Positions 29,572 through 38,428 of a stretch of DNA of 64,000 nt are shown here, piece by piece. Position numbers and translations under genes: made by a program. Numbering within the stretch: the stretch's first letter is position 1; each line of letters starts with the position of its first letter. The notes beneath the pieces were generated by a model. That model was not told the DNA's origin. It saw only the letters and a list, made by a program, of their open reading frames with translations, and did no database searches. The stretch comes from an uncultured Pelagibacteraceae bacterium (lineage in GTDB: Bacteria; Pseudomonadota; Alphaproteobacteria; Pelagibacterales; AG-422-B15), in assembly GCA_902519835.1 (NCBI GenBank), contig CABYLU010000001.1:1-64000 (forward strand), in the 5' to 3' direction.

Positions 29572-30474
29572 TTACAGTGCTTTAGATGGTTTTGAATGAT
29601 CCCAATCAATAATTAATGATCTTAAAGCTGAAACAAGTGCTAATGGCTGATCTACCATAATATGATGATGGGCTTCTGGTATGTTAATTATCGGCGATTT
29701 CTTATCCATCAATTCATTCATATATTTTGCACTAAATCCTGGAAAGATAGATGATTTCTCACCCCTAAATACCGCAACTCTACATTTAAGACTCTTTAGT
29801 GTTTTTCTCAAAACTGCTTGCCTTTCCGCAAAATTTTCGCTCGTAAAAATATTCATATAACTTGGGTCAAATTTCCATGTCCATCCACCTCTGACTTTTT
29901 TAATAGATTTTTCTGCTATAAAATTCATCGCATATTCAAGAGCGTCACTCTGAGATGGAACTAATCTAAAACGTTCAATAATATCTGACATTTTTTTATA
30001 AACGTTGTTAGCTCTGACTTTTAAATCGAATTTAGGTGGATTATCAGTAGGAGGCATTATAGCTGTGTCTACAATGACTAAACCATACAATTTTTTTTTC
30101 ATTAAAGAAGCAGCATACACACCGCACATGCCACCAAGGCTATGTCCTATAAAAATAGGTTTTTTTAATTTTTCTTTTTTACATACACCAACTATTTCTG
30201 CGCCCCAAGACTCAACTGAATATTTTTTCTTCCATTCACTATCACCCATCCCACCCAGATTCATAGCTATAACTCTATGTGTTTTTGAAAAGTAGGGAGC
30301 AATAAAACTCCACCACTCTGCATGTGCCATGCCACCATGAATAAAAATTAAGCCCGGTTTTGATTTGTCGCCCCAGGCATTATAGGAAATTTTTGTCCCT
30401 TTTATTTTCACGGACAGTGCATCAGGCTTATTAGCTATTGCTTTTTCAAACCACTTTGGAGCTACATTACTCAT
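29572..30474 (-). CDS. Alpha/beta hydrolase
   Basis: The 300 residues show an alpha/beta hydrolase fold with oxyanion-hole segment FIHGGMAHAEWW (about 45-56), the nucleophile elbow GHSLGGMCG near 108-116 (Ser110) and a likely catalytic His in EAHHHIMVDQP near the C-terminus. An acidic residue is expected between them. It follows the N-formylglutamate-amidohydrolase-like gene by 7 bp. Substrate is unknown; relatives include esterases, lactonases and C-C hydrolases. Confidence 0.87.
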   Translation of the reverse strand: MSNVAPKWFEKAIANKPDALSVKIKGTKISYNAWGDKSKPGLIFIHGGMAHAEWWSFIAPYFSKTHRVIAMNLGGMGDSEWKKKYSVESWGAEIVGVCKKEKLKKPIFIGHSLGGMCGVYAASLMKKKLYGLVIVDTAIMPPTDNPPKFDLKVRANNVYKKMSDIIERFRLVPSQSDALEYAMNFIAEKSIKKVRGGWTWKFDPSYMNIFTSENFAERQAVLRKTLKSLKCRVAVFRGEKSSIFPGFSAKYMNELMDKKSPIINIPEAHHHIMVDQPLALVSALRSLIIDWDHSKPSKAL

Positions 30475-30481
30475 TTTGTCT

Positions 30482-31180
30482 TTAAATCCTATTAATTGAA
30501 TTATTAATTACTTGCTTTAATAGTATCGATACTCTGTGTATCTTAGTTGAGGAAGAAAGTAAATCGTTTCTGACCTCAATTAAAGTATGATGTAAATTAT
30601 TTTTAAGACCGTGTTTATACATCGTATCACCAATTAAATTTCCCTCATACGGCTCATTGTCACCGACTTTTAATTTCCTTTTTTTCATTTCTGTAATTAT
30701 ACAATCACTCAGTCTTCTATCTTGATTTGATAGAATGCCAAAATGAATATTTCGTTTTCGCTTTTTGAATATTGGATTAAATGAATGAAGAGAAATTAAT
30801 GCCATTATATTATTATGTTTTACAGCTGTTTTAATTTTGTAATGATATTTATTGTAGATCTCTGAAATTCTCTTTTTCTTATCATGGTTACTTAGACACA
30901 AATTTTTCGTTATTATTTTTCTATCAACAATTTCTGGAATTAATGTTGGATCTGAAATATCTCTATTTAAATCAATAATAAGTCTTGAGTATTTACCTAT
31001 AATATAATTAGAGTTAAGAAGCTTAGACAAATTAATGCATAATTCTTTTACACCTACATCATACGCAATATGTGAATTTAATTGGTTGTCTTTAAGGCCT
31101 AAATTTTTTAATGAACTTGGTATGTAATTTGATGCATGATCTGCAATTAAAAGAATTCTCTTATTTTTTTTGGATGACAA
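30482..31180 (-). CDS. N-formylglutamate amidohydrolase family protein
   Basis: The 232-residue protein matches the FGase/HutG-like family: ILLIADHASNYIPSSLKNL near the N-terminus, HIAYDVGVKEL, YSRLIIDLNRD, the LISLHSFNP motif with a likely metal His, and TLIEVRNDLL. Characterised members deformylate N-formylglutamate in histidine breakdown, but no hut genes are seen nearby, so a different N-acyl amino acid is possible. It follows rpmJ by 6 bp. Confidence 0.85.
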   Translation of the reverse strand: MSSKKNKRILLIADHASNYIPSSLKNLGLKDNQLNSHIAYDVGVKELCINLSKLLNSNYIIGKYSRLIIDLNRDISDPTLIPEIVDRKIITKNLCLSNHDKKKRISEIYNKYHYKIKTAVKHNNIMALISLHSFNPIFKKRKRNIHFGILSNQDRRLSDCIITEMKKRKLKVGDNEPYEGNLIGDTMYKHGLKNNLHHTLIEVRNDLLSSSTKIHRVSILLKQVINNSINRI

Positions 31181-31186
31181 ATATTT

Positions 31187-31312
31187 TTAGCCTTGACGAG
31201 CTTTCATTCGTGGATTTCTTTTATTAATAACGTATAGACGACCTTTTCTTTTTATAAGCTTATTATTACGGTCTCTTGTCTTAAGATTTTTAAGTGAACT
31301 TCTTACTTTCAT
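31187..31312 (-). CDS. rpmJ: Ribosomal protein bL36
   Basis: The ATG at 31312 opens a 41-residue product [20 protein letters not shown]... with [18 protein letters not shown] at the C-terminus, which is the alphaproteobacterial bL36 pattern. The zinc-ribbon cysteines are missing, as in the C-minus form of this class. It overlaps the upstream 44-residue ORF by four bases (ATGA). Confidence 0.93.
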   Translation of the reverse strand: MKVRSSLKNLKTRDRNNKLIKRKGRLYVINKRNPRMKARQG

Positions 31313-31443
31313 TGTTGAGGCTCTGGTTGAGGTGCGTTTGCTTCTTCAATTTTTTTAAGTCTAACTTTTTCTTTACGAATGTTATTTTTTCTAGATCTCA
31401 TCTTATTGAGTCTTGCTTCTCTGATTTTATTTGGCTTTTTCAT
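31309..31443 (-). CDS. 44-residue basic protein of unknown function coupled to rpmJ
   Basis: The frame from ATG 31443 encodes 44 residues, very rich in Lys/Arg over the first 33 ([20 protein letters not shown] and on), then an acidic-Pro/Gln tail ending PEPQQ. The TGA overlaps the rpmJ ATG as ATGA, arguing for translation and coupling. I do not recognise a family. The composition resembles small ribosome- or RNA-associated proteins, but that is inference from charge and position. Confidence 0.6.
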   Translation of the reverse strand: MKKPNKIREARLNKMRSRKNNIRKEKVRLKKIEEANAPQPEPQQ

Positions 31444-31500
31444 AATACTGCGATCTTTTATCTAATTAAGTAATAAAAAACAACATATAATTCAGATTTA

Positions 31501-31575
31501 TGGTGGGCACGGTTGGGATCGAACCAACAACCCCCACGATGTCAACGTGATGCTCTACCACTGAGCTACGTGCCC
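31501..31575 (-). tRNA. tRNA-Val (anticodon GAC)
   Basis: On the minus strand a 75-nt cloverleaf runs from 31575 to 31501 with the CCA end encoded. The acceptor GGGCACG pairs with CGTGCCC, the D arm contains AGCTCAGTGGTAGAGC, the anticodon loop TTGACAT presents GAC, and the T arm has GGTTCGATCC. It reads GUC and GUU valine codons. Confidence 0.96.
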
Positions 31576-31615
31576 AAATCGTGTTATATATCAAGGATAT
31601 ATAGTTTTTTAATTT

Positions 31616-32908
31616 CTATCTGGCAAATCTTTTTAACCCTTCAGGTGTAAACATTTTTTCATCATGAGGCTCACTAAGCCTCCATTGAATTTTAGGTATA
31701 TCCTTTGATCTGACATTGGTTAATTGATAACGTTTTGTAGCAAAGTCATACGTGGCACTATGAATTGATAAACACATAGGTTGATCATAAAAATTTATTA
31801 TTGGAAACTCTCTGTATGCCATTATTTGATTTTCATCATCATAAGTTTCTTCTACAAGCATATTATGGCTATCTAAATCAAAATACATAGTTCTATGAGG
31901 AATAATGTGTCTCTTATCTGATTTAAGATCTGCTTGAACAATATTAACATTAACTAGTTCATATCTTAAAAACTCTTGATTTACATGATATGGAGTTAAT
32001 GTTTCTTCTATATTTGTCTCGTGAAATTCATATGCATTGTACGGCATCAATTTTTTGGTCGTCCCCACAAACGACCAATTGTATCTATCTTTTGCACCAT
32101 TAAAGCCGTCAAACTGGTCTGTAGTTGTTAAACCTTGATTTGCTGACGGCTTATAATCATAGGCTATATCAGGTGCTCTTCTTACTCTCCTTGTTCCAGG
32201 ATTATATACCCAAGCCCGACGAGGAGTTTTAAAAGCATTTAAAGATTCAATTACAAGTAAAGAAGCATCTGCTAGTCTTGGCGGGTGAGTAACTTTTGAC
32301 ATAAGCATACCTTGCAAGCCTTTATCGTTTTCAACAAAAGGATTCCAATAGTTAATTGCAATGGCTTCGCCAGCACCAAATGTTCTAGAACTATCTGGAT
32401 TGACTATATAAAAAGGTGAAGCGCCATATATGTTTACTCCTCTATATCTTAAAATATGATTCCATACATGGTGAAGTGCTTCACTTGGGTTTGGAAAAGG
32501 AATACTTCCTACAATACCCTCTAATCCCTCACCTTCATCTGTAAGTTTTGCATTTTCTTTTGTTAATTTCAAAACCTCAGAAGGCACTGCACAACTCCTT
32601 CTCGAGGGATACACGTGCATCTTAAAAGTTTCAGGATATGCCTCAAACATTTCAATTTGACCAGGCGTAAGAATATTTTCGACAAAATTTATATAATTAT
32701 CTTTATCGATGGTTAAGATTATTTGGTCATCATTGAATGGGTTTGGATAAGAGTTTGACACAGGATCATATTCAGGAATTGGAATAGTTATTGGCTCTCT
32801 GTCACCAATATAAATGTCATTAATTTCACTATTTGCTGATAAAAATGAGGGCAAGAGGAGAAAAATGAATAAAAGGATATTTTTTATAGTCACAATTTTA
32901 TGGTACAA
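31616..32908 (-). CDS. DUF1329 family exported protein
   Basis: The 430-residue product has an N-terminal signal peptide (about 8-25) and the beta-rich DUF1329 fold, related to LolA/LolB-like lipid-binding proteins. Characteristic stretches are PSRRSCAVP, NPSEALHHVWNH, RRAWVYNPGTRRVRRAPDIAYD and TDQFDGFNGAKDRYNW. Members are often linked to RND-type exporters or to fatty-acid and polyhydroxyalkanoate-related clusters, but none is adjacent here. It stands alone between the tRNA and a divergent HisN-like gene. Confidence 0.87.
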   Translation of the reverse strand: MYHKIVTIKNILLFIFLLLPSFLSANSEINDIYIGDREPITIPIPEYDPVSNSYPNPFNDDQIILTIDKDNYINFVENILTPGQIEMFEAYPETFKMHVYPSRRSCAVPSEVLKLTKENAKLTDEGEGLEGIVGSIPFPNPSEALHHVWNHILRYRGVNIYGASPFYIVNPDSSRTFGAGEAIAINYWNPFVENDKGLQGMLMSKVTHPPRLADASLLVIESLNAFKTPRRAWVYNPGTRRVRRAPDIAYDYKPSANQGLTTTDQFDGFNGAKDRYNWSFVGTTKKLMPYNAYEFHETNIEETLTPYHVNQEFLRYELVNVNIVQADLKSDKRHIIPHRTMYFDLDSHNMLVEETYDDENQIMAYREFPIINFYDQPMCLSIHSATYDFATKRYQLTNVRSKDIPKIQWRLSEPHDEKMFTPEGLKRFAR

Positions 32909-32949
32909 AAGGTTACCTAACCATTCAATACATAATTTTTATATATAGT

Positions 32950-33768
32950 ATGAAAAAAGATATAAAAAAATTTTTAAATTTCTCAAATATGTTGGCAGAC
33001 GAAGCTCGTCTAATTTCTCTTAAATATTTTAAAAAAAAAATGAAATTGAAAAATAAAAAAAGATCTGGTTTTGATCCAGTAACAGTAGCAGACATCAAAA
33101 TTCAAAAAAAATTAAATCTTTTTATATTAGAATATTTTCCAGATCATTCAATTATTGGAGAGGAAGAAACCCATTCTAAAAATAGTACTTATGAATGGTG
33201 TATTGATCCAATTGACGGAACAAAGTCGTTTATACAAGGTATACCGCTTTGGGGTACATTAATTTCGCTATCAGAAAATGGCAATATTATTTTAGGTATT
33301 GCGGATATTCCTGCGTTAGATGAGAGATACATTGGATATGGAAAAAAATCATATAAAATTATTAACGGTAAAAAAACTAATTTGAAGGTGAAGATCAATA
33401 AAGAAATTTCTGAGTCAATATTAAATACGACTTCTCCATATTTATTTGCAAATAAAAATGACCAATCATCATTTGAGAGGCTAAGTAAAAGAGTCAAATT
33501 AATTAGGCTTGGAGGAGATTGCTATAGTTATTGTTTACTCGCAGATGGGCATGTGGATATAGTGGTGGAAAGTGGACTTAATCCATGGGATATAAGAGCT
33601 TTAGAACCAATAATCACTAACGCAGGAGGAATATTAAAAACTTGGGATAATAAAAAGATATTAAATGGTGGAAGAATAATTGCTTGCTCAAACAATAAGA
33701 TTTTTAATAAATGCAGGACAATTTTAAATAAAAAAAACCCATCTAAGAATGTGTCAAAGATGGGTTAA
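32950..33768 (+). CDS. Inositol-monophosphatase family phosphatase, HisN-like
   Basis: The 272-residue protein has metal-site motifs GEEE (70-73), DPIDGTKSF (86-94) and NPWDIRALEPII near 210. The sequence IDGTKSFIQGIPLWGTLIS is typical of HisN-type histidinol-phosphatases, which complete histidine synthesis in many alphaproteobacteria; inositol phosphatase is the alternative. Its last codons overlap a strong hairpin that acts as a terminator for the opposite gene. Confidence 0.84.
   Translation: MKKDIKKFLNFSNMLADEARLISLKYFKKKMKLKNKKRSGFDPVTVADIKIQKKLNLFILEYFPDHSIIGEEETHSKNSTYEWCIDPIDGTKSFIQGIPLWGTLISLSENGNIILGIADIPALDERYIGYGKKSYKIINGKKTNLKVKINKEISESILNTTSPYLFANKNDQSSFERLSKRVKLIRLGGDCYSYCLLADGHVDIVVESGLNPWDIRALEPIITNAGGILKTWDNKKILNGGRIIACSNNKIFNKCRTILNKKNPSKNVSKMG
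33731..33766 (-). terminator. Intrinsic terminator for the SCP2 gene, inside the end of the HisN-like gene
   Basis: AACCCATCT (33736-33744) and AGATGGGTT (33758-33766) form a nine-pair stem with a 13-nt loop. Read on the minus strand it is followed by a run of T (complement of 33731-33737), giving a classic terminator for the SCP2 transcript that ends at 33786. The hairpin lies within coding sequence of the convergent gene. Confidence 0.8.
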
Positions 33769-33785
33769 TTTAGTTAATTTAAGAT

Positions 33786-34100
33786 TTAAGCAAGTGCGTC
33801 CATTACAGATTGTAACTTCATTGCAATTGACATATCTCCAGATACTTTCAATTTACCTTGCATAAATGCTGAAGTTCCATCAACCTCACCTGATCTCATT
33901 TGTTCAAATGTCTCAAGAGACATAGATAAAGTGCAATCAGCATCTTTATCCTCGTCAGAAACAGTATTTGGGTTAGATTTTCCATCAAGAAAAATACACC
34001 CAGCTCCCTCAAAATCAAATTTAACTGTTGCTCCAAGACCGGTGTCTTTTCCTTCGATACCTTTTTGAAACTCAGCCAATAAACTAGCAACGTCTGCCAT
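33786..34100 (-). CDS. SCP2 sterol-binding domain protein
   Basis: Starting at ATG 34100 (GGAGA lies about 9 bp upstream) the product has 104 residues and is a single SCP2 domain: VKFDFEGAGCIFLDG, DADCTLSMSLETFEQMRSGEVDG in two parts, and AFMQGKLKVSGDMSIAMKLQ. These small proteins bind lipids or acyl-CoAs. An in-frame ATG at 34115 would add five residues but lacks spacing to the ribosome-binding site. Confidence 0.87.
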   Translation of the reverse strand: MADVASLLAEFQKGIEGKDTGLGATVKFDFEGAGCIFLDGKSNPNTVSDEDKDADCTLSMSLETFEQMRSGEVDGTSAFMQGKLKVSGDMSIAMKLQSVMDALA

Positions 34101-34183
34101 AATTTTTATCTCCATTTATTATTTAGAATGGCAAATAAAACAATTTACATTATATATGTCAATATTAAATTCTTTGTATCAGT

Positions 34184-34804
34184 ATGAAAAAACCATTTTT
34201 TTGGGAAAAAGCAAAAAAAGTTCTAATGAATAAAGATAAAAAGTTAGGCAAAGTTATAACTAATTATCCCAAAGATTTCCTTTTCTCTAAATCTGATCCT
34301 TTTTATACTCTGGCGAGATCAATTATTGGACAACAAATCTCAGTGAAGGCCGCTCAAGCTGTATGGAACAGGTATGAGTCTAAAGTGAAGAATGTCACAC
34401 CACATCGAACTTTAAAGATGCACTTTATGACACTTAAAGCTTGCGGACTTTCGCGTCAAAAAATTTCTTACCTTAAATCATTAGCAAAAGCCTTCATCAA
34501 TAATGAAATCAATCCAAATAAATGGTCGAAATATTCAGATGAAGAAATCATAAGTGAATTAATCAAAATTAAGGGAGTTGGTAGATGGACTGCAGAGATG
34601 TTCCTCATTTTTAATTTGTGCAGACCTGACATCTTTCCCGTTGATGATTTAGGATTAATAAAGGGTATATGTAATTGTTATAACATGAAATATCCAATAA
34701 CTAAAGATCGTGCTATAAAAATGTCTAAAAAATGGAAGCCTTATAGATCAGTCGCAACGTGGTATTTTTGGAGAAGTTTGGACCCAATTCCGGTAGAATA
34801 CTAA
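34184..34804 (+). CDS. DNA-3-methyladenine glycosylase II-like
   Basis: The 206-residue protein is an AlkA/HhH-GPD superfamily base-excision glycosylase for alkylated bases. It has ARSIIGQQISVKAAQAVWNR (44-63), the helix-hairpin-helix KIKGVGRWTAEMFL (128-141) and the catalytic Asp in FPVDDLGL (Asp155 most likely). The N-terminal domain of E. coli AlkA is missing, as in many short family members. It is followed one base later by the acyltransferase gene. Confidence 0.9.
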   Translation: MKKPFFWEKAKKVLMNKDKKLGKVITNYPKDFLFSKSDPFYTLARSIIGQQISVKAAQAVWNRYESKVKNVTPHRTLKMHFMTLKACGLSRQKISYLKSLAKAFINNEINPNKWSKYSDEEIISELIKIKGVGRWTAEMFLIFNLCRPDIFPVDDLGLIKGICNCYNMKYPITKDRAIKMSKKWKPYRSVATWYFWRSLDPIPVEY

Positions 34805-34805
34805 T

Positions 34806-35630
34806 ATGAATAAAATTGATATATCCTATGCTTCAAAAACAGAACATAATTTTGCCCAACGTCTAATAATTAAGACAATAGAAACACTTACAGGCAAAAA
34901 AAAGTTGGAGAATTTATATAAACATTATTCTTTAGAAAAACAAAACCCATTGAATTTTTGGTCTGATATTTTGGATGAAATGAAAATTCAAGTTGTCAAT
35001 AAATCAAAAAATAAACTATTTATTCCAAAAAATGGAAAATTATTAATTATAGCAAACCATCCTTTTGGAATAATTGATGGTTTAATATTATGTTCTCTAG
35101 TTTCAAAAGTACGAGATGATTTTAAAATAATGACACATGAAACATTAAAGTTTCTTCCAGAATTAGAACAATTTATATTACCTGTTGACTTTAGCAACAA
35201 AAAGCAAAGTTCAAAGAGAATTAACATTAAAACTGCACAGAAGGCTAAAGAACATCTAAATAATGAAGGTGTTTTAATTATTTTTCCGTCTGGAGGGGTA
35301 TCAATCGCAAAAGATTTAAAGTCTAGTGCAGTTGATGATGAATGGAAATTATTTCCAGCAAAGTTGATACATCAAACTCAATCAAGTATATTGCCGATTT
35401 ATTTTGATGGAAAGAATGGTTTTTTATTCCATATGTTTGCGTCAAAAATTAAAAATCAAACACTTAAATATTCATCATATATTCATGAAACTAGAAAGAA
35501 AATTGGGAAAGAAGTTCACATATATTGTGGAAATGTGATAAACTTTAATGAAATTGAAAGATATAGAGATAGATTAGATTTAACGAATTATCTAAAAGAA
35601 TTAACCTATAAGCTAAAAGAATTTAGCTAA
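34806..35630 (+). CDS. Lysophospholipid acyltransferase-like protein
   Basis: The 274-residue protein has the glycerolipid acyltransferase core: IIANHPFGIIDGL (82-92, an H-x5-D catalytic motif as in the hemolysin-like subgroup) and IIFPSGGVSIA near 160. No membrane helix is obvious. Relatives transfer acyl groups to lysophospholipids or ornithine lipids. It converges on the gmd gene with an eight-base overlap. Confidence 0.82.
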   Translation: MNKIDISYASKTEHNFAQRLIIKTIETLTGKKKLENLYKHYSLEKQNPLNFWSDILDEMKIQVVNKSKNKLFIPKNGKLLIIANHPFGIIDGLILCSLVSKVRDDFKIMTHETLKFLPELEQFILPVDFSNKKQSSKRINIKTAQKAKEHLNNEGVLIIFPSGGVSIAKDLKSSAVDDEWKLFPAKLIHQTQSSILPIYFDGKNGFLFHMFASKIKNQTLKYSSYIHETRKKIGKEVHIYCGNVINFNEIERYRDRLDLTNYLKELTYKLKEFS

Positions 35631-36645
35631 ATTTTTTTAATTCATTCTGACACATCATGCTAATTAAATCATCAAAACTTGTTTTTGGTTTCCATTTAAG
35701 TATTTTATGAGCCTTAGATGAATTTCCATATAAGTAATCAACTTCAGTAGGCCTAAAGAATTGACTACTTATTTTCACAATTGTCTTTTTTGAATTTTTG
35801 TCTATTGCAATTTCATTTAATCCTTTGCCTTTCCATATCAGATCAAAATCATAATGTTTTGCTGCTTTATTAATAAATTCTTTAACAGAATAAGTCATGC
35901 CAGATGAAATTACAAAATCATCAGGTTTTTTTTGTTGCAACATTTTCCACATTGCCTCTACATAATCTAAAGAATATCCCCAATCTCTTTGAGAATAAAT
36001 ATTACCTAATTTGAGTGATGGAATAATATTATATTTTACTTTAGCAAGATCGGTAACAATTTTTTTTGTTACGAATTCCTTTCCTCTAAGGGGCGACTCA
36101 TGATTAAATAAAATTCCTGAACAGCAAAAAATATTATATGCTTCTCGATAGATGTTTATCATCCAATGAGCATACAACTTTGATACAGCATATGGACTAA
36201 CAGGATGAAAATCAGTTTCTTCACTTTGTTTTCCTTTATCAGAATTATTTCCAAACATCTCGGATGTTGAAGCTTGATAAACTTTAGTTTTTACAGAGAA
36301 CTGTCGTACAGCTTCTAAAATACGAGTTACGCCCATCCCATTAATATTTGAAGTAAGGATAGGACTTTTATATGAACTGCCAACAAATGATTGCGCAGCA
36401 AGATTATAAATTTCATTGAACTTACCTGATTTAATTACATCATTTATATTACTATCTTCAAGTAACTCAAATGGAACAATTTTTACTTTATCTTCGATAT
36501 CCAAATCTTTTAAACGCCAATTACTTCCACTAGCATTTTGTCTTTCTCCGCCAACAACTTCATAACCTTTATTTAATAAGAATTTTGCTAAATATGCACC
36601 ATCTTGACCAGAGATACCTGTAATGAGGGCTTTTTTTTTACTCAT
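35623..36645 (-). CDS. gmd: GDP-mannose 4,6-dehydratase
   Basis: Gmd makes GDP-4-keto-6-deoxy-mannose, the precursor for fucose, rhamnose or perosamine in surface polysaccharide. I use ATG 36645, giving 340 residues that start exactly at the Rossmann motif ALITGISGQDGAYLA; longer in-frame starts add an unrelated hydrophobic stretch. The SDR active site is SEMFG near 128-132 with Tyr152 and Lys156 in YAVSK. There is no clear ribosome-binding site. No partner gene for later steps is adjacent; a truncated heptose kinase domain lies divergently upstream. Confidence 0.92.
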   Translation of the reverse strand: MSKKKALITGISGQDGAYLAKFLLNKGYEVVGGERQNASGSNWRLKDLDIEDKVKIVPFELLEDSNINDVIKSGKFNEIYNLAAQSFVGSSYKSPILTSNINGMGVTRILEAVRQFSVKTKVYQASTSEMFGNNSDKGKQSEETDFHPVSPYAVSKLYAHWMINIYREAYNIFCCSGILFNHESPLRGKEFVTKKIVTDLAKVKYNIIPSLKLGNIYSQRDWGYSLDYVEAMWKMLQQKKPDDFVISSGMTYSVKEFINKAAKHYDFDLIWKGKGLNEIAIDKNSKKTIVKISSQFFRPTEVDYLYGNSSKAHKILKWKPKTSFDDLISMMCQNELKKFS

Positions 36646-36765
36646 AAAATTATAATTAAGTATTACAAAAATCTTTGTTGATAAAAAGACAGTATCCAAA
36701 TATATCATAATACATAAGATGATCAATGTATTTTCATTAACTAATAATAATTTGACTAATGTCTG

Positions 36766-37896
36766 ATGCTAAACAAAAAACTAAAATTATTGATTAAGTC
36801 AAGAAGCAAAAAAATAAAAAAAAATAATATTTTATGCATTGGTGACCTTATACTTGATAACTATCAACTAGGCAGAGTTAATAGAATTTCTCCAGAGGCG
36901 CCTGTTCCAATTTTATCATATCAAAATGAAAGAAAAGAAATAGGAGGTGCAGGAAACGTTGCAAAAAATATTGTTTCTTTGGGTGGTATTGTTACTTTAG
37001 TATCTATTCTAGGTATTGATAATGCTTCAAAAAGTATAGAAAATTTAATTAAAGCTGAAAAAAGTATAAAGTTTAAAGCAGTCAAGAATAAAAGATATAT
37101 TACTCCCCTGAAGTCAAGATTCATTGATGGAGCTAAACAGCTCTTACGAGTTGATAAAGAAAAAGAAAATAATTTTTCAAGAAATGACCAAATCAAATTT
37201 CTAAATATTTGTGAGAAAGAAATAAATTTTGATTTATATAAAAAATATAAATCAGAATATGCCCCTGACAGTTTTCATCATGTTGCTTTTAAAACTCAAA
37301 ATTATGATGCAATGGTTGAATTTTACGAAAAACTTTTCGGTTGTAAGCCCATGTATAAAAGTAATGATATTGCTTTTCTGGCTTTTGATGAAGAGCATCA
37401 CCGTATTGCAATTGCAAACACTGAACCAGGAATAAAGAAATTAGGAATTATTTCGAAGATTATATTAGCATTTAGAAATTGGCTTAATAAAAATATTCCA
37501 ACAACTATTGGGCTGGATCATATCTCTTATTCTCTTAACCCAATCGATAAATGGTTTGATTTTTATCATAAGGCAAAAGATAGAGGTCTAGAGCCTTACT
37601 GGACAATCAATCATGGATGGATAACGGGCATGTATTACAAAGATCCAGACGGTAATCTTGTAGAATTATTTTTTGAGCATTGGACAAATGATGAAGAATA
37701 TAAAAATGAAATTTCTGCTAGAGGTTTTCCTGAAGAGCCAGTAGGTACGAATATGGATATCGATATACTCTATCAAATGTACAAAAACGGTGAATCACTA
37801 AAAAATTTAACAAAAAAAGGAAACACAGTTCCAGAGGGCAAGAAGCCAGTTGCGGGAATTCAGGCCGCTATCAATATGCGTAAAAAATTTAAATAA
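36766..37896 (+). CDS. In-frame fusion: truncated HldE/RfaE kinase domain plus VOC dioxygenase-like domain
   Basis: Residues 1 to about 150 match the start of the heptose-7-phosphate kinase domain of Hld[40 protein letters not shown] and [16 protein letters not shown]. The kinase stops before the C-terminal GAGD catalytic region, so it cannot be active alone. From about residue 155 the protein is a VOC-fold protein like extradiol dioxygenases/glyoxalases, with [28 protein letters not shown] and [11 protein letters not shown], supplying plausible His, His and Glu metal ligands. No ATG precedes the VOC part, so it depends on the kinase start. The junction near 37215-37235 looks like a deletion scar or an assembly chimera. 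Confidence 0.85.
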   Translation: MLNKKLKLLIKSRSKKIKKNNILCIGDLILDNYQLGRVNRISPEAPVPILSYQNERKEIGGAGNVAKNIVSLGGIVTLVSILGIDNASKSIENLIKAEKSIKFKAVKNKRYITPLKSRFIDGAKQLLRVDKEKENNFSRNDQIKFLNICEKEINFDLYKKYKSEYAPDSFHHVAFKTQNYDAMVEFYEKLFGCKPMYKSNDIAFLAFDEEHHRIAIANTEPGIKKLGIISKIILAFRNWLNKNIPTTIGLDHISYSLNPIDKWFDFYHKAKDRGLEPYWTINHGWITGMYYKDPDGNLVELFFEHWTNDEEYKNEISARGFPEEPVGTNMDIDILYQMYKNGESLKNLTKKGNTVPEGKKPVAGIQAAINMRKKFK

Positions 37897-37900
37897 CTAT

Positions 37901-38416
37901 ATGGATCTTTATGATCAAAATCTTATTCCAAGAATAATATTTACTGTCATATCAGTTGTATTAACTATAGGACCCACTATTGCTGATTTTAATAAATCGC
38001 ACGCAACTCATCCTGATTGGACAGGGCACGCTCGCTTTCATGTGGTTTGGCAAGTCTTAGGTTTTTATCCGATAATGATATTAAATTTAATTGTTCTATG
38101 GATCAATATTTCAAACTTTTACTATCCATATCAATTATTCTTTTGGCTTTTCTGGTATGTTGGCTTTTTAGGATCTTTTTTGATCACATTATTGAGCATG
38201 CCATTATTTAAAGGCAAACTGTCTGACCCTGGAGGAAGAACTCCTTTTTTGTATACATTTGGTAAGAAATTTAAACTTTTACCAGGTAAGGATAAACATT
38301 TACCTTTCAAGATAAATGGAGAAGTGAAAACTTATAGAGTAGATGAAAATTTGCATAATTTAGTTTTACCTACAATAATTGTCATTGTAACTTCTATTTA
38401 TTTCATAGTTCTATAA
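37901..38416 (+). CDS. Membrane protein, DUF6640-like
   Basis: From ATG 37901 the product has 171 residues with about four hydrophobic segments (10-28, 48-70, 75-98 and 152-171) and the motif [25 protein letters not shown], which I associate with DUF6640 membrane proteins. Function is unknown. It starts 4 bp after the VOC fusion gene and precedes a LysE-type exporter by 12 bp; the run of four genes looks co-transcribed. Confidence 0.72.
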   Translation: MDLYDQNLIPRIIFTVISVVLTIGPTIADFNKSHATHPDWTGHARFHVVWQVLGFYPIMILNLIVLWINISNFYYPYQLFFWLFWYVGFLGSFLITLLSMPLFKGKLSDPGGRTPFLYTFGKKFKLLPGKDKHLPFKINGEVKTYRVDENLHNLVLPTIIVIVTSIYFIVL

Positions 38417-38428
38417 AAGAGCATATTC

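Noticed and set aside
37901-38416. Start of the DUF6640-like gene at 37850 inside the VOC fusion gene
   Set aside because: The first 17 residues would be read out of frame from coding sequence of the fusion gene and match nothing; ATG 37901 starts just ahead of the first membrane helix.
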